Shown: one piece after another, positions 55,901 through 63,097 of the stretch
Layout: each line of letters opens with the position of its first letter
Position numbering within the stretch: position 1 is the first letter of the stretch
Virus record (IMG/VR): IMGVR_UViG_3300035670_000110
Location: 24,609 to 88,608 of that record
Strand: one strand, 5' to 3'
Source of the DNA: a virus
DNA length: 64,000 bases
Translations under genes and position numbers: made by a program
Notes under the pieces: generated by a model
The model's input: only the letters and a program-made list of their open reading frames with translations
Told to the model about the DNA's origin: nothing
Databases searched by the model: none

Positions 55901-56249
55901 TATCAGATCCTCTTTTTTTAAAAATGGGATATTCTTCAGAGGACAGGAACTCTGTTTGAAACCAAAATGTCATACAAGAGTTTTTATTTTTATATAGTTC
56001 TGAAAATTGTCCTATTGCTGGCACAGACATGCCAACTGAAGAGGATATGAATCTAAGAGCAGACCCTCCTCCAAAAACTATAGGAGTTTCTGTAACATCA
56101 GTATTATTTATAAAAATGGAGGCACTATTAGAGTAAGCACTATTATTATAAAAATTTATAGCCTTAGACATTGAAGAACTTTGGGTAATATCATCCAGCG
56201 GCCAAACAATATCAGCAGAGTCTTGCAAGATTATCTTGCTGTATGACAT
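52992..56249 (-). CDS. Large LamG-like fibre protein (1085 aa)
   Basis: A long beta-sandwich chain. It opens MSYSKIILQDSADIVWPLDD, a start common in phage fibre proteins. Concanavalin-like/LamG modules are suggested by MTFWFQTEFLSSEEYPIFKK with GLFIKNNYLIFRYGTS, and again by LDSRFTNGLNKI with NRWNDLSGNEFHAIQNDSAS near residue 725, where ligand-binding lectin folds are expected. The final 100 residues (YTLYIVGRIFNDGGIFESAS, VLLVNSWLNESFNLSKG) match the closing strands of such modules. It likely binds cell-surface glycans. The stop lies close before the 158-aa fibre gene. Confidence 0.8.
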   Translation of the reverse strand: MSYSKIILQDSADIVWPLDDITQSSSMSKAINFYNNSAYSNSASIFINNTDVTETPIVFGGGSALRFISSSVGMSVPAIGQFSELYKNKNSCMTFWFQTEFLSSEEYPIFKKRGSDNVGLFIKNNYLIFRYGTSASYMEVRGDIENPEEPNHILIGKNPSSMVLMINGNSFKNNENNYINLELDPSHLENDYIDFYGPPSENWIIDSVALYSNILSTFDAKRHYVYGLGKSIGDDVFHARGGTLYNFSTIDTEKIFKIDWRYPQEWRQAEVKDLIMTQSGISPLNYDEPIFYSYNNDIQTSSNQISFITSSGSTVNAAYIDIRSLYQKILSGQYPFFVKVKFDGNLPKVFEKQTIMSIGSEPSEEILKFNLYNQSGSYKILIETINGNAVDFNIVDIESNPEAYIGMKFLDNSYFYFAQTGSFVQTSSFAFYDENLYGLDPLSYYFPLDYQKIIRIGSNISYDQDNYSTNLPSVNQFSGTFKSFSVLQDDFSASYSTFQDLESYKKYRYKITYDSNQKRFKTQTYGNLTFNLHAIDIGKFNNDDDQKLSANTVSVGYPDILSSSQVLFYVTHYDYSGSVIYPKTRFYKNDTFPFINNNNLSGTYLTFDFEMYSEDANYLPPRIKYFTFETYSGDADKVSLRHDDGNNYLLYNSSSYVFLPEIRKTPNIFMTKNSGIKMLNSISEFTDDFAAKPLDPRSLNNLILWLDSRFTNGLNKIKSEDDSHVNRWNDLSGNEFHAIQNDSASAPIFRLQSKNVFTNEQLAGGESGSVSNIISVNSSVESSSDGAVSGQKGLKVIPDGTSIDSYIYMNNTASISIYPNQKYSVVGSLKLSKPQSASFLHNLSRTISVYVDEGSGLIFSASSNASDNLTGIYDLYTEFTTSSSAISAEIRFYNGSYDINDFVYWDNLGLYPSTGSVITSSWVFPLSTDYDMPVVKFNGTQFMESSASSNQPYTLYIVGRIFNDGGIFESASVSIYSDGGYIYAQAETSASVSNYDNSFHIYTITASSGSSSIYMNNVKLYENISNQSNIESIILGKSSQGSLNGDISSIVLFSNSHDDQTVLLVNSWLNESFNLSKGIDFYYLP

Positions 56250-56259
56250 TTACACTCCC

Positions 56260-58194
56260 TCATGCGCTATTGATATCGACAACCTCACAGTTACCCGCAG
56301 AACAGGCTAAATCCTGAGTTCCAGTAGTTCCGTCAGATGTCTCATAGTAAGAAAGCCAATTCCAATCTATACTGGACGGCGTTTTTTCTACTAATTCATT
56401 ATACTCTGATTCTGTTATATCCTGGTAGGGCGCTTGCTGATATGTATGCTCGGAATATGGAAGGAATGAAACCCCGGACAATTCATCTATGTGCTTATAT
56501 ACCCAAGATCCTACTTCCATCCACTCATGTTCTTTTACTGAGATTGTGATCGACGGCTTGTGTTCTGTCCAATTTCTTTGATAAGCAAGCCATAGTTCTA
56601 GATGATCGATTGCTGTGAGATCTTTTCTAGTAAGAGCACCTTCTGGAGCCTTTATGGGGAAGGTGAAAACGGTAGTATCTGATGGCTTCATTACATCCGG
56701 CTCATTCATGACTCCAAAATCTCTTAATAATGTCGTAACTGGATCTTTATTATCCGCCCTAATTGTTCGTGCATAAAACTCATTGTGCCATGGATGCATA
56801 CCTGAAGAGCAATTTACTAATTGAGATACTGTTCCAGATGGCTTGACGCAAGTAATTGCTGCTGATTGATTTATTCCTAAATCATTTGCCACAGTTTTAT
56901 TTACCTCTACAGCCTTTTCCCTCATTTTGTTTAACCACTCAGATAGTTTTTCCATACCCTCTGATCCATTAAGTACTTTATGTCCTAATTGACCAGTAAG
57001 TGATACCCCAAGCAATCTTTCTTCTTCAGAATTTTTTTGCCATATTTTTCTTAAGTATTTAAATCTAGTGAATGTTGACTGGAAGGTTCCCAGAATAGTT
57101 GCTATCTCTACTTTTCTTAAAAGATCTTCTAGGGTATCATCTTCTTTTACAACAACTTCTGTTAAATTGCAGAACTGGAACGGTCTAAGAATAATTTCGC
57201 TACAAGGATTGGTTCCAAATTCATGGCCTATATCTCTACGCCCACTAACCGACGCAACTCTTCTAGCAGCATCCCTAGAAAAGATGCCACGCTCTCCAGA
57301 TTTAGAATCATAAAGTGACTTCCATTCCGCCATAAAAACTTCCATGCTTGGCCTTGAGTCGTAGACGGCTGAATTATTTGCTAAGGCTCTCTGCCCATTA
57401 TACTCCCACCATGATCCCGCTTTGGCAGCAGCCATGTTTCTATCTTCTAAATCAGAAAGTGATATCATAGCGGATCTTCTTACTCCACCAACTACTACAA
57501 CTTCTGCAATTTTACACATAATGTCGTGGGCTTCTAGAGGTGTTAGTTTTCTTCCAGAAGCATTTTTTATTGTATCTACCGTGAATTTAAATAATCTTTC
57601 TAGTGGTTCTGGACCAGACGCACGACCGCCAAAAGTTTTAAGTCTAGCACCTGCTGGACGTACGTTAGAAACATCCCATGAGGGAACCTGTCCTTGATAT
57701 AAAAGAGCAATTAACTCTCTAAGAGCCTTAGCCCATCCAGCCTTAGAGTCGTCAACCATAATTATGGTATTTGAATTTTCAAAATGCTCGTTAATAACTG
57801 GAAGTTGATTAACGTATTTAGATTCTACTGAGTATCCAACTCCAGTTCCACACATAAGAATGTACATTGCTTCATCGAATGACCTCAGTGAGTCTACTGG
57901 TAGGTAACTACAGTTATACAAGCATGTACTGTCTCTTTCCAGCGCCGGGCCAGCGGTCATTAGACCTCTCATGGAGGGCATTACATCTGTTTGTAAAATA
58001 GCATCTAGAATTAATTGCTTAGTAAATTCATCTACATGATAGTCATTATGTTTTATTAACGTGTCGCATACATAATTTACATATCGCCCAACTGTTTCAT
58101 GCCAGTCCTCTCTTCTATTCTCTTCTTCTATCCATCTTGCGTATCTTGTTTTATGAATAACTTGCTGATAGGCTGTTGGCAATGAAACTGTCAT
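56260..58194 (-). CDS. nrdJ: Class II adenosylcobalamin-dependent ribonucleotide reductase
   Basis: A 644-aa monomeric RTPR-type enzyme that makes deoxynucleotides for phage DNA. Active-site landmarks follow the Lactobacillus leichmannii enzyme: STCLYNC (C91/C95), then NPCSEIILRPFQFC with N329, C331 (thiyl radical), E333 and C342, spaced exactly as N406, C408, E410 and C419. VKPSGTVSQLVNCSSGMHPW lies near 450, and the C-terminal redox pair is CSAGNC at 631/636. I prefer the ATG at 58194, with GGAGTGG seven bases before it, to the upstream ATG of the open frame. It needs host B12. Confidence 0.95.
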   Translation of the reverse strand: MTVSLPTAYQQVIHKTRYARWIEEENRREDWHETVGRYVNYVCDTLIKHNDYHVDEFTKQLILDAILQTDVMPSMRGLMTAGPALERDSTCLYNCSYLPVDSLRSFDEAMYILMCGTGVGYSVESKYVNQLPVINEHFENSNTIIMVDDSKAGWAKALRELIALLYQGQVPSWDVSNVRPAGARLKTFGGRASGPEPLERLFKFTVDTIKNASGRKLTPLEAHDIMCKIAEVVVVGGVRRSAMISLSDLEDRNMAAAKAGSWWEYNGQRALANNSAVYDSRPSMEVFMAEWKSLYDSKSGERGIFSRDAARRVASVSGRRDIGHEFGTNPCSEIILRPFQFCNLTEVVVKEDDTLEDLLRKVEIATILGTFQSTFTRFKYLRKIWQKNSEEERLLGVSLTGQLGHKVLNGSEGMEKLSEWLNKMREKAVEVNKTVANDLGINQSAAITCVKPSGTVSQLVNCSSGMHPWHNEFYARTIRADNKDPVTTLLRDFGVMNEPDVMKPSDTTVFTFPIKAPEGALTRKDLTAIDHLELWLAYQRNWTEHKPSITISVKEHEWMEVGSWVYKHIDELSGVSFLPYSEHTYQQAPYQDITESEYNELVEKTPSSIDWNWLSYYETSDGTTGTQDLACSAGNCEVVDINSA

Positions 58195-58311
58195 ATATAT
58201 CCACTCCGTTATATAAATATAATTGGCTACCATCTCTAGATGGTAACCTTAATAATTCTACTACTACTTTCCTTCAAAGTATATGATTTTTATGTGTGAT
58301 ATTATATCGAC
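58195..58311. promoter_or_regulatory. Divergent intergenic region with palindrome (58228-58245)
   Basis: This 117-base gap separates the minus-strand ribonucleotide reductase from a plus-strand small gene. A palindrome, TACCATCT-CT-AGATGGTA, sits 34 bases upstream of the reductase start and may be an operator or the end of a short terminator. The gap is too short to hold a cobalamin riboswitch and none of its conserved elements were noticed. AT-rich TATTATATC precedes the plus-strand start. Confidence 0.5.
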
Positions 58312-58524
58312 ATGATCACAATACAAGAACTTCATTTATATAAAAAGATGAGTGATAAAAAATTACTTCCGAGTCTTGTTTGTCCTGTAGATGAACTTCA
58401 TAAAGAAATTTATCCATGGGTAGATGAAAATGAAAAAGTTTGCCTATGGTGTGTTTTTTGTAATTCTAAAGTATATTTAGGTTTAGAAAGAGAAAAGTAT
58501 ATTAAAGAGTTACTTCGTCGGTAA
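58312..58524 (+). CDS. Small Cys-containing protein on the opposite strand (70 aa)
   Basis: One of the few plus-strand genes in the left 60 kb. The protein reads MITIQELHLYKKMSDKKLLP, then LVCPVDELHKEIYPWVDE and VCLWCVFCNSKVYLG. The Cys/His arrangement (CPxxxxH and CLWCxxC) suggests a zinc ribbon. The frame runs 23 bases past the end of the opposing gene, so the two overlap tail to tail. A short AT-rich gap upstream could hold its promoter. Function is unknown. Confidence 0.75.
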   Translation: MITIQELHLYKKMSDKKLLPSLVCPVDELHKEIYPWVDENEKVCLWCVFCNSKVYLGLEREKYIKELLRR

Positions 58525-58843
58525 CAAAAATATTTCCGGTCATCAGAGTGGTCACAACAGACGATGAATTTTCCATTTGAACATCGTAGACCCAGTTTTT
58601 ATTTGCAGCAAGAAGAGATGAATTCTCAGAACTCAGAGTGAACAAAACTTTTCCTGAAGATGCTGAAAGTATTTCTGTATCAAAACTTGACACTGGAGAT
58701 GATGAACCCTTCTGCTTAATTGATCCTGAGAATACTGTTCCCCCTGGGATACTAAATGCACTACCACTTGTCTGTAAAGTAAGGGAAAATCTTAAAGTAT
58801 CTCCCTTATATAATTCAAAAGAGTTATATGCTGGCATAGTCAT
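58502..58843 (-). CDS. BppU N-terminal-domain-like baseplate/fibre protein (113 aa)
   Basis: The pattern ELYKGDTLRFSLTLQTSGSA, then VFSGSIKQKGSSSPVSSFDT and NWVYDVQMENSSSVVTTLMT, closely follows the N-terminal domain of phage baseplate upper proteins, a beta sandwich used to plug fibres into the virion. Only this domain is present, so it may act as an adaptor or decoration protein. The start overlaps the preceding gene by four bases. Confidence 0.75.
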   Translation of the reverse strand: MTMPAYNSFELYKGDTLRFSLTLQTSGSAFSIPGGTVFSGSIKQKGSSSPVSSFDTEILSASSGKVLFTLSSENSSLLAANKNWVYDVQMENSSSVVTTLMTGNIFVTDEVTL

Positions 58844-59208
58844 CGCTGTACAACCACCTTATATCCTGAAAGATCTATTGCTGCTTTAATTGTAACATTA
58901 TTAGAATCTATTATCTCTACATCTGAAAATACTAATTGATTGCCTGGATTATAAAGGAACACTATAGGATTTTCATAATTTAAAGAATGTGTAAATGTAT
59001 GAAAATATATTCCAGCAGAGGATGTTCCAGAGGAAAGAGTCCCATATGAAGTTAAGTTAACATTACCTGTAAGACTATTTACTGAAAAAACACTTTGAGC
59101 AGCATCTCCCACAGATACAATAATGTTATCTATTTCGTTAATATATTGAATATCGATATCTGTTATCTGATTATCATATTCAATAATTATATTGTCTACT
59201 TCGGACAT
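58840..59208 (-). CDS. Small beta-rich structural protein (122 aa)
   Basis: It begins MSEVDNIIIEYDNQITDIDI, with repeated DIDIQYI/DNIIV strands, then SVFSVNSLTGNVNLTSYGTL, a segment common at the start of phage fibre domains. The end has VTIKAAIDLSGYKVVVQR. The type is a likely fibre or baseplate accessory, coupled to the BppU-like gene by a four-base overlap. No precise family was recognised. Confidence 0.7.
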   Translation of the reverse strand: MSEVDNIIIEYDNQITDIDIQYINEIDNIIVSVGDAAQSVFSVNSLTGNVNLTSYGTLSSGTSSAGIYFHTFTHSLNYENPIVFLYNPGNQLVFSDVEIIDSNNVTIKAAIDLSGYKVVVQR

Positions 59209-59209
59209 T

Positions 59210-59563
59210 CTATCCTCCAGACTCTAAAGTTTCTACTCTATCTTCTATTCTATTAATAGCATCTCGTAGGCTGGTTCCTGAATTTGGCTGCAATTCTTTT
59301 TCTATATTTTCAATTTTGTATTCTATTGTTTTAAATCTCAAATCTACATTACTAAGGCAGGATTCCATTTTAGACAAACGCTCTGAGACCCCTGCTCTTC
59401 TTTCAACCCCCGGCCTTTCTTCTTCTCCAAAATAATCATCAAAGAAGTGAACAGTTTTTTTAATAAACTTACTAGTTTTTCTAAAAGCAACAATAAGAAT
59501 TGTTATTGCAGTAATTATTGCAGCCGCTGCAATAATATTTTCAGCCACTATCCAGTTTTCCAT
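59210..59563 (-). CDS. Membrane-anchored coiled-coil lysis-cassette protein (117 aa)
   Basis: A single TM helix, ENIIAAAAIITAITILIVAF (7-26), precedes a basic patch, then a long coiled coil (RLSKMESCLSNVDLRFKTIE, then RDAINRIEDRVETLESG). The style matches actinophage lysis-cassette proteins of the DUF2746 type, an association from memory and unchecked. It may be a second holin or a spanin-like factor. It follows the amidase gene by 23 bases. Confidence 0.72.
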   Translation of the reverse strand: MENWIVAENIIAAAAIITAITILIVAFRKTSKFIKKTVHFFDDYFGEEERPGVERRAGVSERLSKMESCLSNVDLRFKTIEYKIENIEKELQPNSGTSLRDAINRIEDRVETLESGG

Positions 59564-59586
59564 TTTCAGTTGTCTCCCAGATTAAA

Positions 59587-60477
59587 TTAAGGTTTATCCT
59601 TTCCAAATAATTTAATCCAAGTAATCTTATTAGGCATTCCTGATGCGTTTTCTCCTGTTAGCCCAATAGACTTTTGGAATGCTATCATTGCTGTCTTTGG
59701 ATATGGTTGACCGCCAAATCCTTTTGGCTTATGTTTTCTAAAACCTAAATCATATAGTCTACAGACACATCTCCAAGCAGCCTTATTATTAATTTTTTCA
59801 TTTGCGGCTTTAGTTGCAGCCCTTCTTGTTGGGATTGTTCCGTCCCAGGTTTCTACGCCTAATCTATATTTAGATGCTTCTTTACGCCAGAAATTTTGAT
59901 CATAAAATTGTCTTAACGTATCATTTTTTCGATATCTGTAAGGACCATAATTTGTTTCCTTAAGATAAGGTCCAGAGTCGGTCCAGTCTCCGTGTGTTAT
60001 AATGCGAGATCCGTCATCGGGCCACTCGCATAAGTCCCACAGCGCAGCAATTGTTCTTGCTACCTGTTCTATCTGATAACTATTAATGGTATTTGAAACG
60101 CCAGGATCATCTATTTCTATACCCCAGGCCCGCCAATGTAATACATTCCCTACGCCGACTCCTACTGCGGACCAGGGACCACCAAGACCACTATGATAGG
60201 TGCCGCGTCCACAAAGTATCATATTCTCCCCAGCATTTTTACCAACCAATTGATTAGCCACGGCATAGGGGGCGTAAGCATTAACACACCAGTATAAAAT
60301 ATTTTTAAAGTTTCCTAATTTTCCAGAATTTGGATTTGCCGTATGATGAACAACTACAGCCTGTAATCCATTGGTCCAGGCATTTCCTTTAGTATCCCAC
60401 CCAGAATAAAATGATGCATCAACACCGTGATCGATGAATGACTGTCTGATTTCAGCAGGAGTAGGATTTTTAGCCAT
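59587..60477 (-). CDS. Endolysin, N-acetylmuramoyl-L-alanine amidase (Amidase_2)
   Basis: A 296-aa cell-wall hydrolase. The Amidase_2 motifs are GLQAVVVHHTANPNSGKLGN (zinc His), GTYHSGLGGPW, WRAWGIEIDDPG, and IITHGDWTDSGPYLKETNYG with the second His and downstream catalytic region. The C-terminal 90 residues (RLYDLGFRKHKPKGFGGQPY, AMIAFQKSIGLTG) look like a peptidoglycan-binding-1 module. I chose the ATG at 60477 because it overlaps the acidic gene stop as ATGGCTAA. No signal peptide is seen, so it needs the holin. Confidence 0.93.
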   Translation of the reverse strand: MAKNPTPAEIRQSFIDHGVDASFYSGWDTKGNAWTNGLQAVVVHHTANPNSGKLGNFKNILYWCVNAYAPYAVANQLVGKNAGENMILCGRGTYHSGLGGPWSAVGVGVGNVLHWRAWGIEIDDPGVSNTINSYQIEQVARTIAALWDLCEWPDDGSRIITHGDWTDSGPYLKETNYGPYRYRKNDTLRQFYDQNFWRKEASKYRLGVETWDGTIPTRRAATKAANEKINNKAAWRCVCRLYDLGFRKHKPKGFGGQPYPKTAMIAFQKSIGLTGENASGMPNKITWIKLFGKDKP

Positions 60478-60625
60478 CAGAGTCATCGTCCTTGTCGCTG
60501 GCATCGAATGGCAATTCATCTTCTTCAAAGTTCCATCCTTCAGGGGCTACAAGGTCTGAGTCTAAATCAGCCATATCTAGGAGTCCGCCCTCATCATCAA
60601 TTGGTAGGTTTTCCGTTGATTCCAT
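60470..60625 (-). CDS. Small acidic protein between holin and amidase (51 aa)
   Basis: The 156-base frame encodes MESTENLPIDDEGGLLDMAD and continues acidic to its end (DASDKDDDSDG), with a net charge strongly negative. It overlaps the holin gene by 29 bases and the amidase start by eight, so coupling is likely. Similar very acidic mini-proteins can act as antiholins or DNA mimics. I have no evidence for either. Confidence 0.75.
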   Translation of the reverse strand: MESTENLPIDDEGGLLDMADLDSDLVAPEGWNFEEDELPFDASDKDDDSDG

Positions 60626-60824
60626 ATCTAGTATCCTTAGGGTTTAAGTAGTTAAAACCGGCAACTAAGACTGATGCAATGGCTGCTCCAGCGATGCCTT
60701 TCCACCCCTCAAGTGTAACATCAAAAATGTTAACACCAAGACCGATAAATGCGGCCAGGGCCGATGAAATAAAAACAGTTAATAACGTTTTGGTAACTTG
60801 TAGTGCTTCTTCTTTATTAAACAT
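60597..60824 (-). CDS. Holin (75 aa)
   Basis: Two probable TM helices, TLLTVFISSALAAFIGLGVN and GIAGAAIASVLVAGFNYLN, are joined by a short loop with a Glu and Lys. A charged N-terminus and a basic C-terminal tail follow class II holins. It forms membrane holes that release the amidase. The ATG at 60824 is preceded by AGGAG, whereas the upstream TTG at 60830 is unlikely. It is the first gene of the long leftward operon. Confidence 0.85.
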   Translation of the reverse strand: MFNKEEALQVTKTLLTVFISSALAAFIGLGVNIFDVTLEGWKGIAGAAIASVLVAGFNYLNPKDTRYGINGKPTN

Positions 60825-60830
60825 GTACAA

Positions 60831-60917
60831 TCTCCTATATATATTAAATATTAAAATATATTATATATTCTATATAAGATATTATATCTTTATAATAATT
60901 AAAACTAACGGAGTGTT
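60831..60917. promoter_or_regulatory. Divergent control region between leftward and rightward operons
   Basis: An AT-rich 87-base gap with many TATA-like tracts (TATAATAATT near 60891 on the plus strand; several mirror tracts for the minus strand). No clear TTGACA box was found. It is the only place where transcription of both large arms can start, so it should hold promoters for the long leftward set and the rightward set. Confidence 0.6.
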
Positions 60918-61862
60918 GTGTCTAGTATCTATGTAGCCATACCAAGTATAAAAGACAGTGAACTGGTAAAAACCATCATTAGGTGCTTAAACAAATCTAG
61001 CAAACTTAATGAAATTAACATAGGGGTGGCTGTCTTTTTATTTGAAGAAGAGTTGAACGACCCACTGTTTGATCTACCATATAAAAATGTAAAAATAAAG
61101 AATTTTGATAGAAACTATTATAAAGGTGTTGGAATAGCCAGAAAAGAATCAATGTCTTTTTATAACGGAGAAGACTACATATTAATGATTGATTCTCATT
61201 GCGAGTTTAAAGAAAACTGGGATTTAATTCTTATAGATAAATTAAAATATCTAAAGGATAAAAAGGGGTTAATAACCTGTTATCCTCCAGAATACAAATA
61301 TATTTACAAAAACTTTACAAATTTAAAAAATGATTGGAAAAATATTTATGTATCTAATTTTGTTGAAGGATATATAAAACAAAAATTTGATCACGAACCT
61401 GATTGTATAGCGTGTAATGAATTTTCACCTGTTCCTTTGTGGGAAGAAAAAAGAATAGAGAATAAAGATAATGATTTTATTTTAAATAAAAAAATATCGG
61501 CTGGAATGTTGTTTGCCGATAAAAGATTTGCAGAAGAATACGAAATAATGATTCCATACAATTACTCATTCTTTGAAGAAGAACTTATTATGTCCATAGA
61601 GGCATTAAATCTTGGATGGACATTTTACGCCCCCACTGATTACGTTCCAATAGCACATCTATATGCAGAAGACATTAATGAGTTTGGTGGAGATAGGTCT
61701 GCTCTAAAAGAGTGTGAAGTGGTAGAACTAAACACTAAACAAAACTATCTAAGTTATGTCCTTGATCCTAATAATAAAGATAAGATTATAAGATTTGAGA
61801 AACATGCTGGAATAGATATACTTAATCGTGCTGAATTCGAAAAGCGAAAAGTCGAAAAATAG
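60918..61862 (+). CDS. GT-A glycosyltransferase, GlcNAc-transferase-like (314 aa)
   Basis: A relative of the enzyme at 39371-40483. SIYVAIPSIKDSELVKTIIR is followed by GVGIARKESMSFYNGEDYIL and LMIDSHCEFKENWD with the metal-binding DSH at 92-94, then FFEEELIMSIEALNLGWTFY and VPIAHLYAEDINEF. The start is GTG with CGGAG four bases upstream. It is the first gene of the rightward arm and separate from the other sugar genes. Its target may be a virion protein, teichoic acid or DNA, and the sequence cannot decide. Confidence 0.85.
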   Translation: MSSIYVAIPSIKDSELVKTIIRCLNKSSKLNEINIGVAVFLFEEELNDPLFDLPYKNVKIKNFDRNYYKGVGIARKESMSFYNGEDYILMIDSHCEFKENWDLILIDKLKYLKDKKGLITCYPPEYKYIYKNFTNLKNDWKNIYVSNFVEGYIKQKFDHEPDCIACNEFSPVPLWEEKRIENKDNDFILNKKISAGMLFADKRFAEEYEIMIPYNYSFFEEELIMSIEALNLGWTFYAPTDYVPIAHLYAEDINEFGGDRSALKECEVVELNTKQNYLSYVLDPNNKDKIIRFEKHAGIDILNRAEFEKRKVEK

Positions 61863-61894
61863 AATGCTACACTACCCCTGACCGAAGGAGAATT

Positions 61895-62578
61895 GTGAAG
61901 ATTTTAGATAAAGGATATATCAATCTTGTTAATGTTATGGGTTCTGATTTAGATGTTGTAAACTCTGCAAGAGTTAGTTTTGATAAATATGTAGATACCT
62001 TAGAAAATAAGGATATTAAACTAATTAATTATCTTATTGAACATAAGCATGATTCCGTTTTGAGACATTGTTCCATGTCCTTTGAAGTCTACGCCCCACT
62101 TTTCGTTGCTCGCCAATGGTGGAAGCACCATGTTTCTAGCACACATGTGGATGATGCGAACGGCTGGAATGAATCTTCTCGCAGATATGTTACCGAAGAG
62201 CCAGAGTTCTACATTCCTGGGGACTGGAGGGGCGCTGCGGAGAATAAAAAACAAGGTAGTAGTGATCCTGTGGACTCACATATTTCCGACAAGCACAACC
62301 GGCTTTTAGAGTATTTTGTAGAAACTGGAATCAGTGCCTATACCGCCGCCATGCAAGACGGAATAGCAGTAGAACAGGCAAGATTATTTCTTCCTGCTTA
62401 TGCTATGTATGTGAGATGGAGATGGACGGCTTCTCTCAATGCACTCCTCCACTTTATTTCATTACGATTAGATAACCATGCACAATGGGAAATACAACAG
62501 TACGCCATCGCGGTGGCGGAAATGGTGAAATCTCATTTCCCTCATACCTATGAAGCATGGGAGACATATCGTGTCTGA
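61895..62578 (+). CDS. thyX: FAD-dependent thymidylate synthase
   Basis: A 227-aa flavin-dependent enzyme that converts dUMP to dTMP using NADPH and methylenetetrahydrofolate. VLRHCSMSFEVYAPLFVARQ and WNESSRRY (91-98) are the family landmarks. The usual RHRx7S signature reads WWKHH (75-79), with about seven extra residues (THVDDAN) before WNESSRRY. The usual Arg, His, Arg set is thus changed to Lys, His, His. The start is GTG with AAGGAG. It overlaps the next gene by eight bases. Confidence 0.92.
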   Translation: MKILDKGYINLVNVMGSDLDVVNSARVSFDKYVDTLENKDIKLINYLIEHKHDSVLRHCSMSFEVYAPLFVARQWWKHHVSSTHVDDANGWNESSRRYVTEEPEFYIPGDWRGAAENKKQGSSDPVDSHISDKHNRLLEYFVETGISAYTAAMQDGIAVEQARLFLPAYAMYVRWRWTASLNALLHFISLRLDNHAQWEIQQYAIAVAEMVKSHFPHTYEAWETYRV

Positions 62579-62798
62579 AGGAGTAGATGATATCAATTCA
62601 AATGTTGGTGCCGTAACTTATATTATGCTGGGTCGTATTTATGATATGCTTATTCTTATTGCGGATTCATTAGGCAAGGGAGAAGATGCCTTGCAATTGA
62701 TCCAATTACATAGTCAAGGACAACTTATGTCGCCCCCGCCCAGTTTAGCAATAGATGAGGATGGAAATGAACCTACTGATAGCAATTCTAGTAGTTAG
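62571..62798 (+). CDS. Small hypothetical protein (75 aa)
   Basis: A GTG at 62571 with GGGAGA upstream is a better start than the ATG at 62550, since the shift keeps only an eight-base overlap with thyX. The chain has a helical part (VGAVTYIMLGRIYDMLILIA) and an acidic Ser-rich tail. No family recognised. It may assist thyX, given the coupling. Confidence 0.65.
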   Translation: MSEGVDDINSNVGAVTYIMLGRIYDMLILIADSLGKGEDALQLIQLHSQGQLMSPPPSLAIDEDGNEPTDSNSSS

Positions 62799-62841
62799 TC
62801 TTATGACTGTATGGTTTATGATTGGACACTATGATGAATGA
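62767..62841 (+). CDS. Tiny membrane protein (24 aa)
   Basis: The frame reads MNLLIAILVVSLMTVWFMIG followed by HYDE. GAGGATGGA upstream serves as ribosome site. It is one TM helix with a short charged tail. It overlaps the 75-aa gene in another frame and the HNH gene start (ATGATGAATGA). The size makes the call uncertain, but the codon frame, site and packing agree. Confidence 0.5.
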   Translation: MNLLIAILVVSLMTVWFMIGHYDE

Positions 62842-63097
62842 TATTAAAAATTTAATGACAATCTATAAAGCGTCTGCAGGTTGCAGACGCTGTGGATACA
62901 ATAAGAATACAAGAGCGCTTCATTTTGCTCATAGAGATCCTAATACCAAATATCGTGATAAGAATGGAAAAGTTGTCGAACCGTCCGATATGATCAAAGG
63001 TAGATACCGTTCCCGTTATGGAATTGAGACAATTATTGCTGAAATAGCCAAATGTGATGTTCTATGTGCTAATTGTCATGCAGAGGATACCTTTTAA
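62831..63097 (+). CDS. Small HNH endonuclease-like protein (88 aa)
   Basis: CRRCGYN and ALHFAHRDPNTKYRDKNGK, then RYGIETIIAEIAKCDVLCAN and CH, make the typical small HNH/zinc-finger nuclease pattern (CxxC ... LHxxHxxP ... CxxCH). Starts at TTG 62822, ATG 62831 or ATG 62834 are possible, and I prefer an ATG because of the overlap with the membrane gene. It could be a packaging-type HNH or a selfish element. No terminase was seen next to it, so the former is unsupported here. Confidence 0.82.
   Translation: MMNDIKNLMTIYKASAGCRRCGYNKNTRALHFAHRDPNTKYRDKNGKVVEPSDMIKGRYRSRYGIETIIAEIAKCDVLCANCHAEDTF

Noticed and set aside
58195-58311. Cobalamin riboswitch before the B12-dependent reductase
   Set aside because: The leader is too short for the known structure and no B12-box-like conserved stretch was seen. 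Only a short palindrome is present.
62831-63097. HNH protein as a terminase-linked packaging nuclease
   Set aside because: The packaging role needs adjacent terminase genes, and none are visible in the window on either side.
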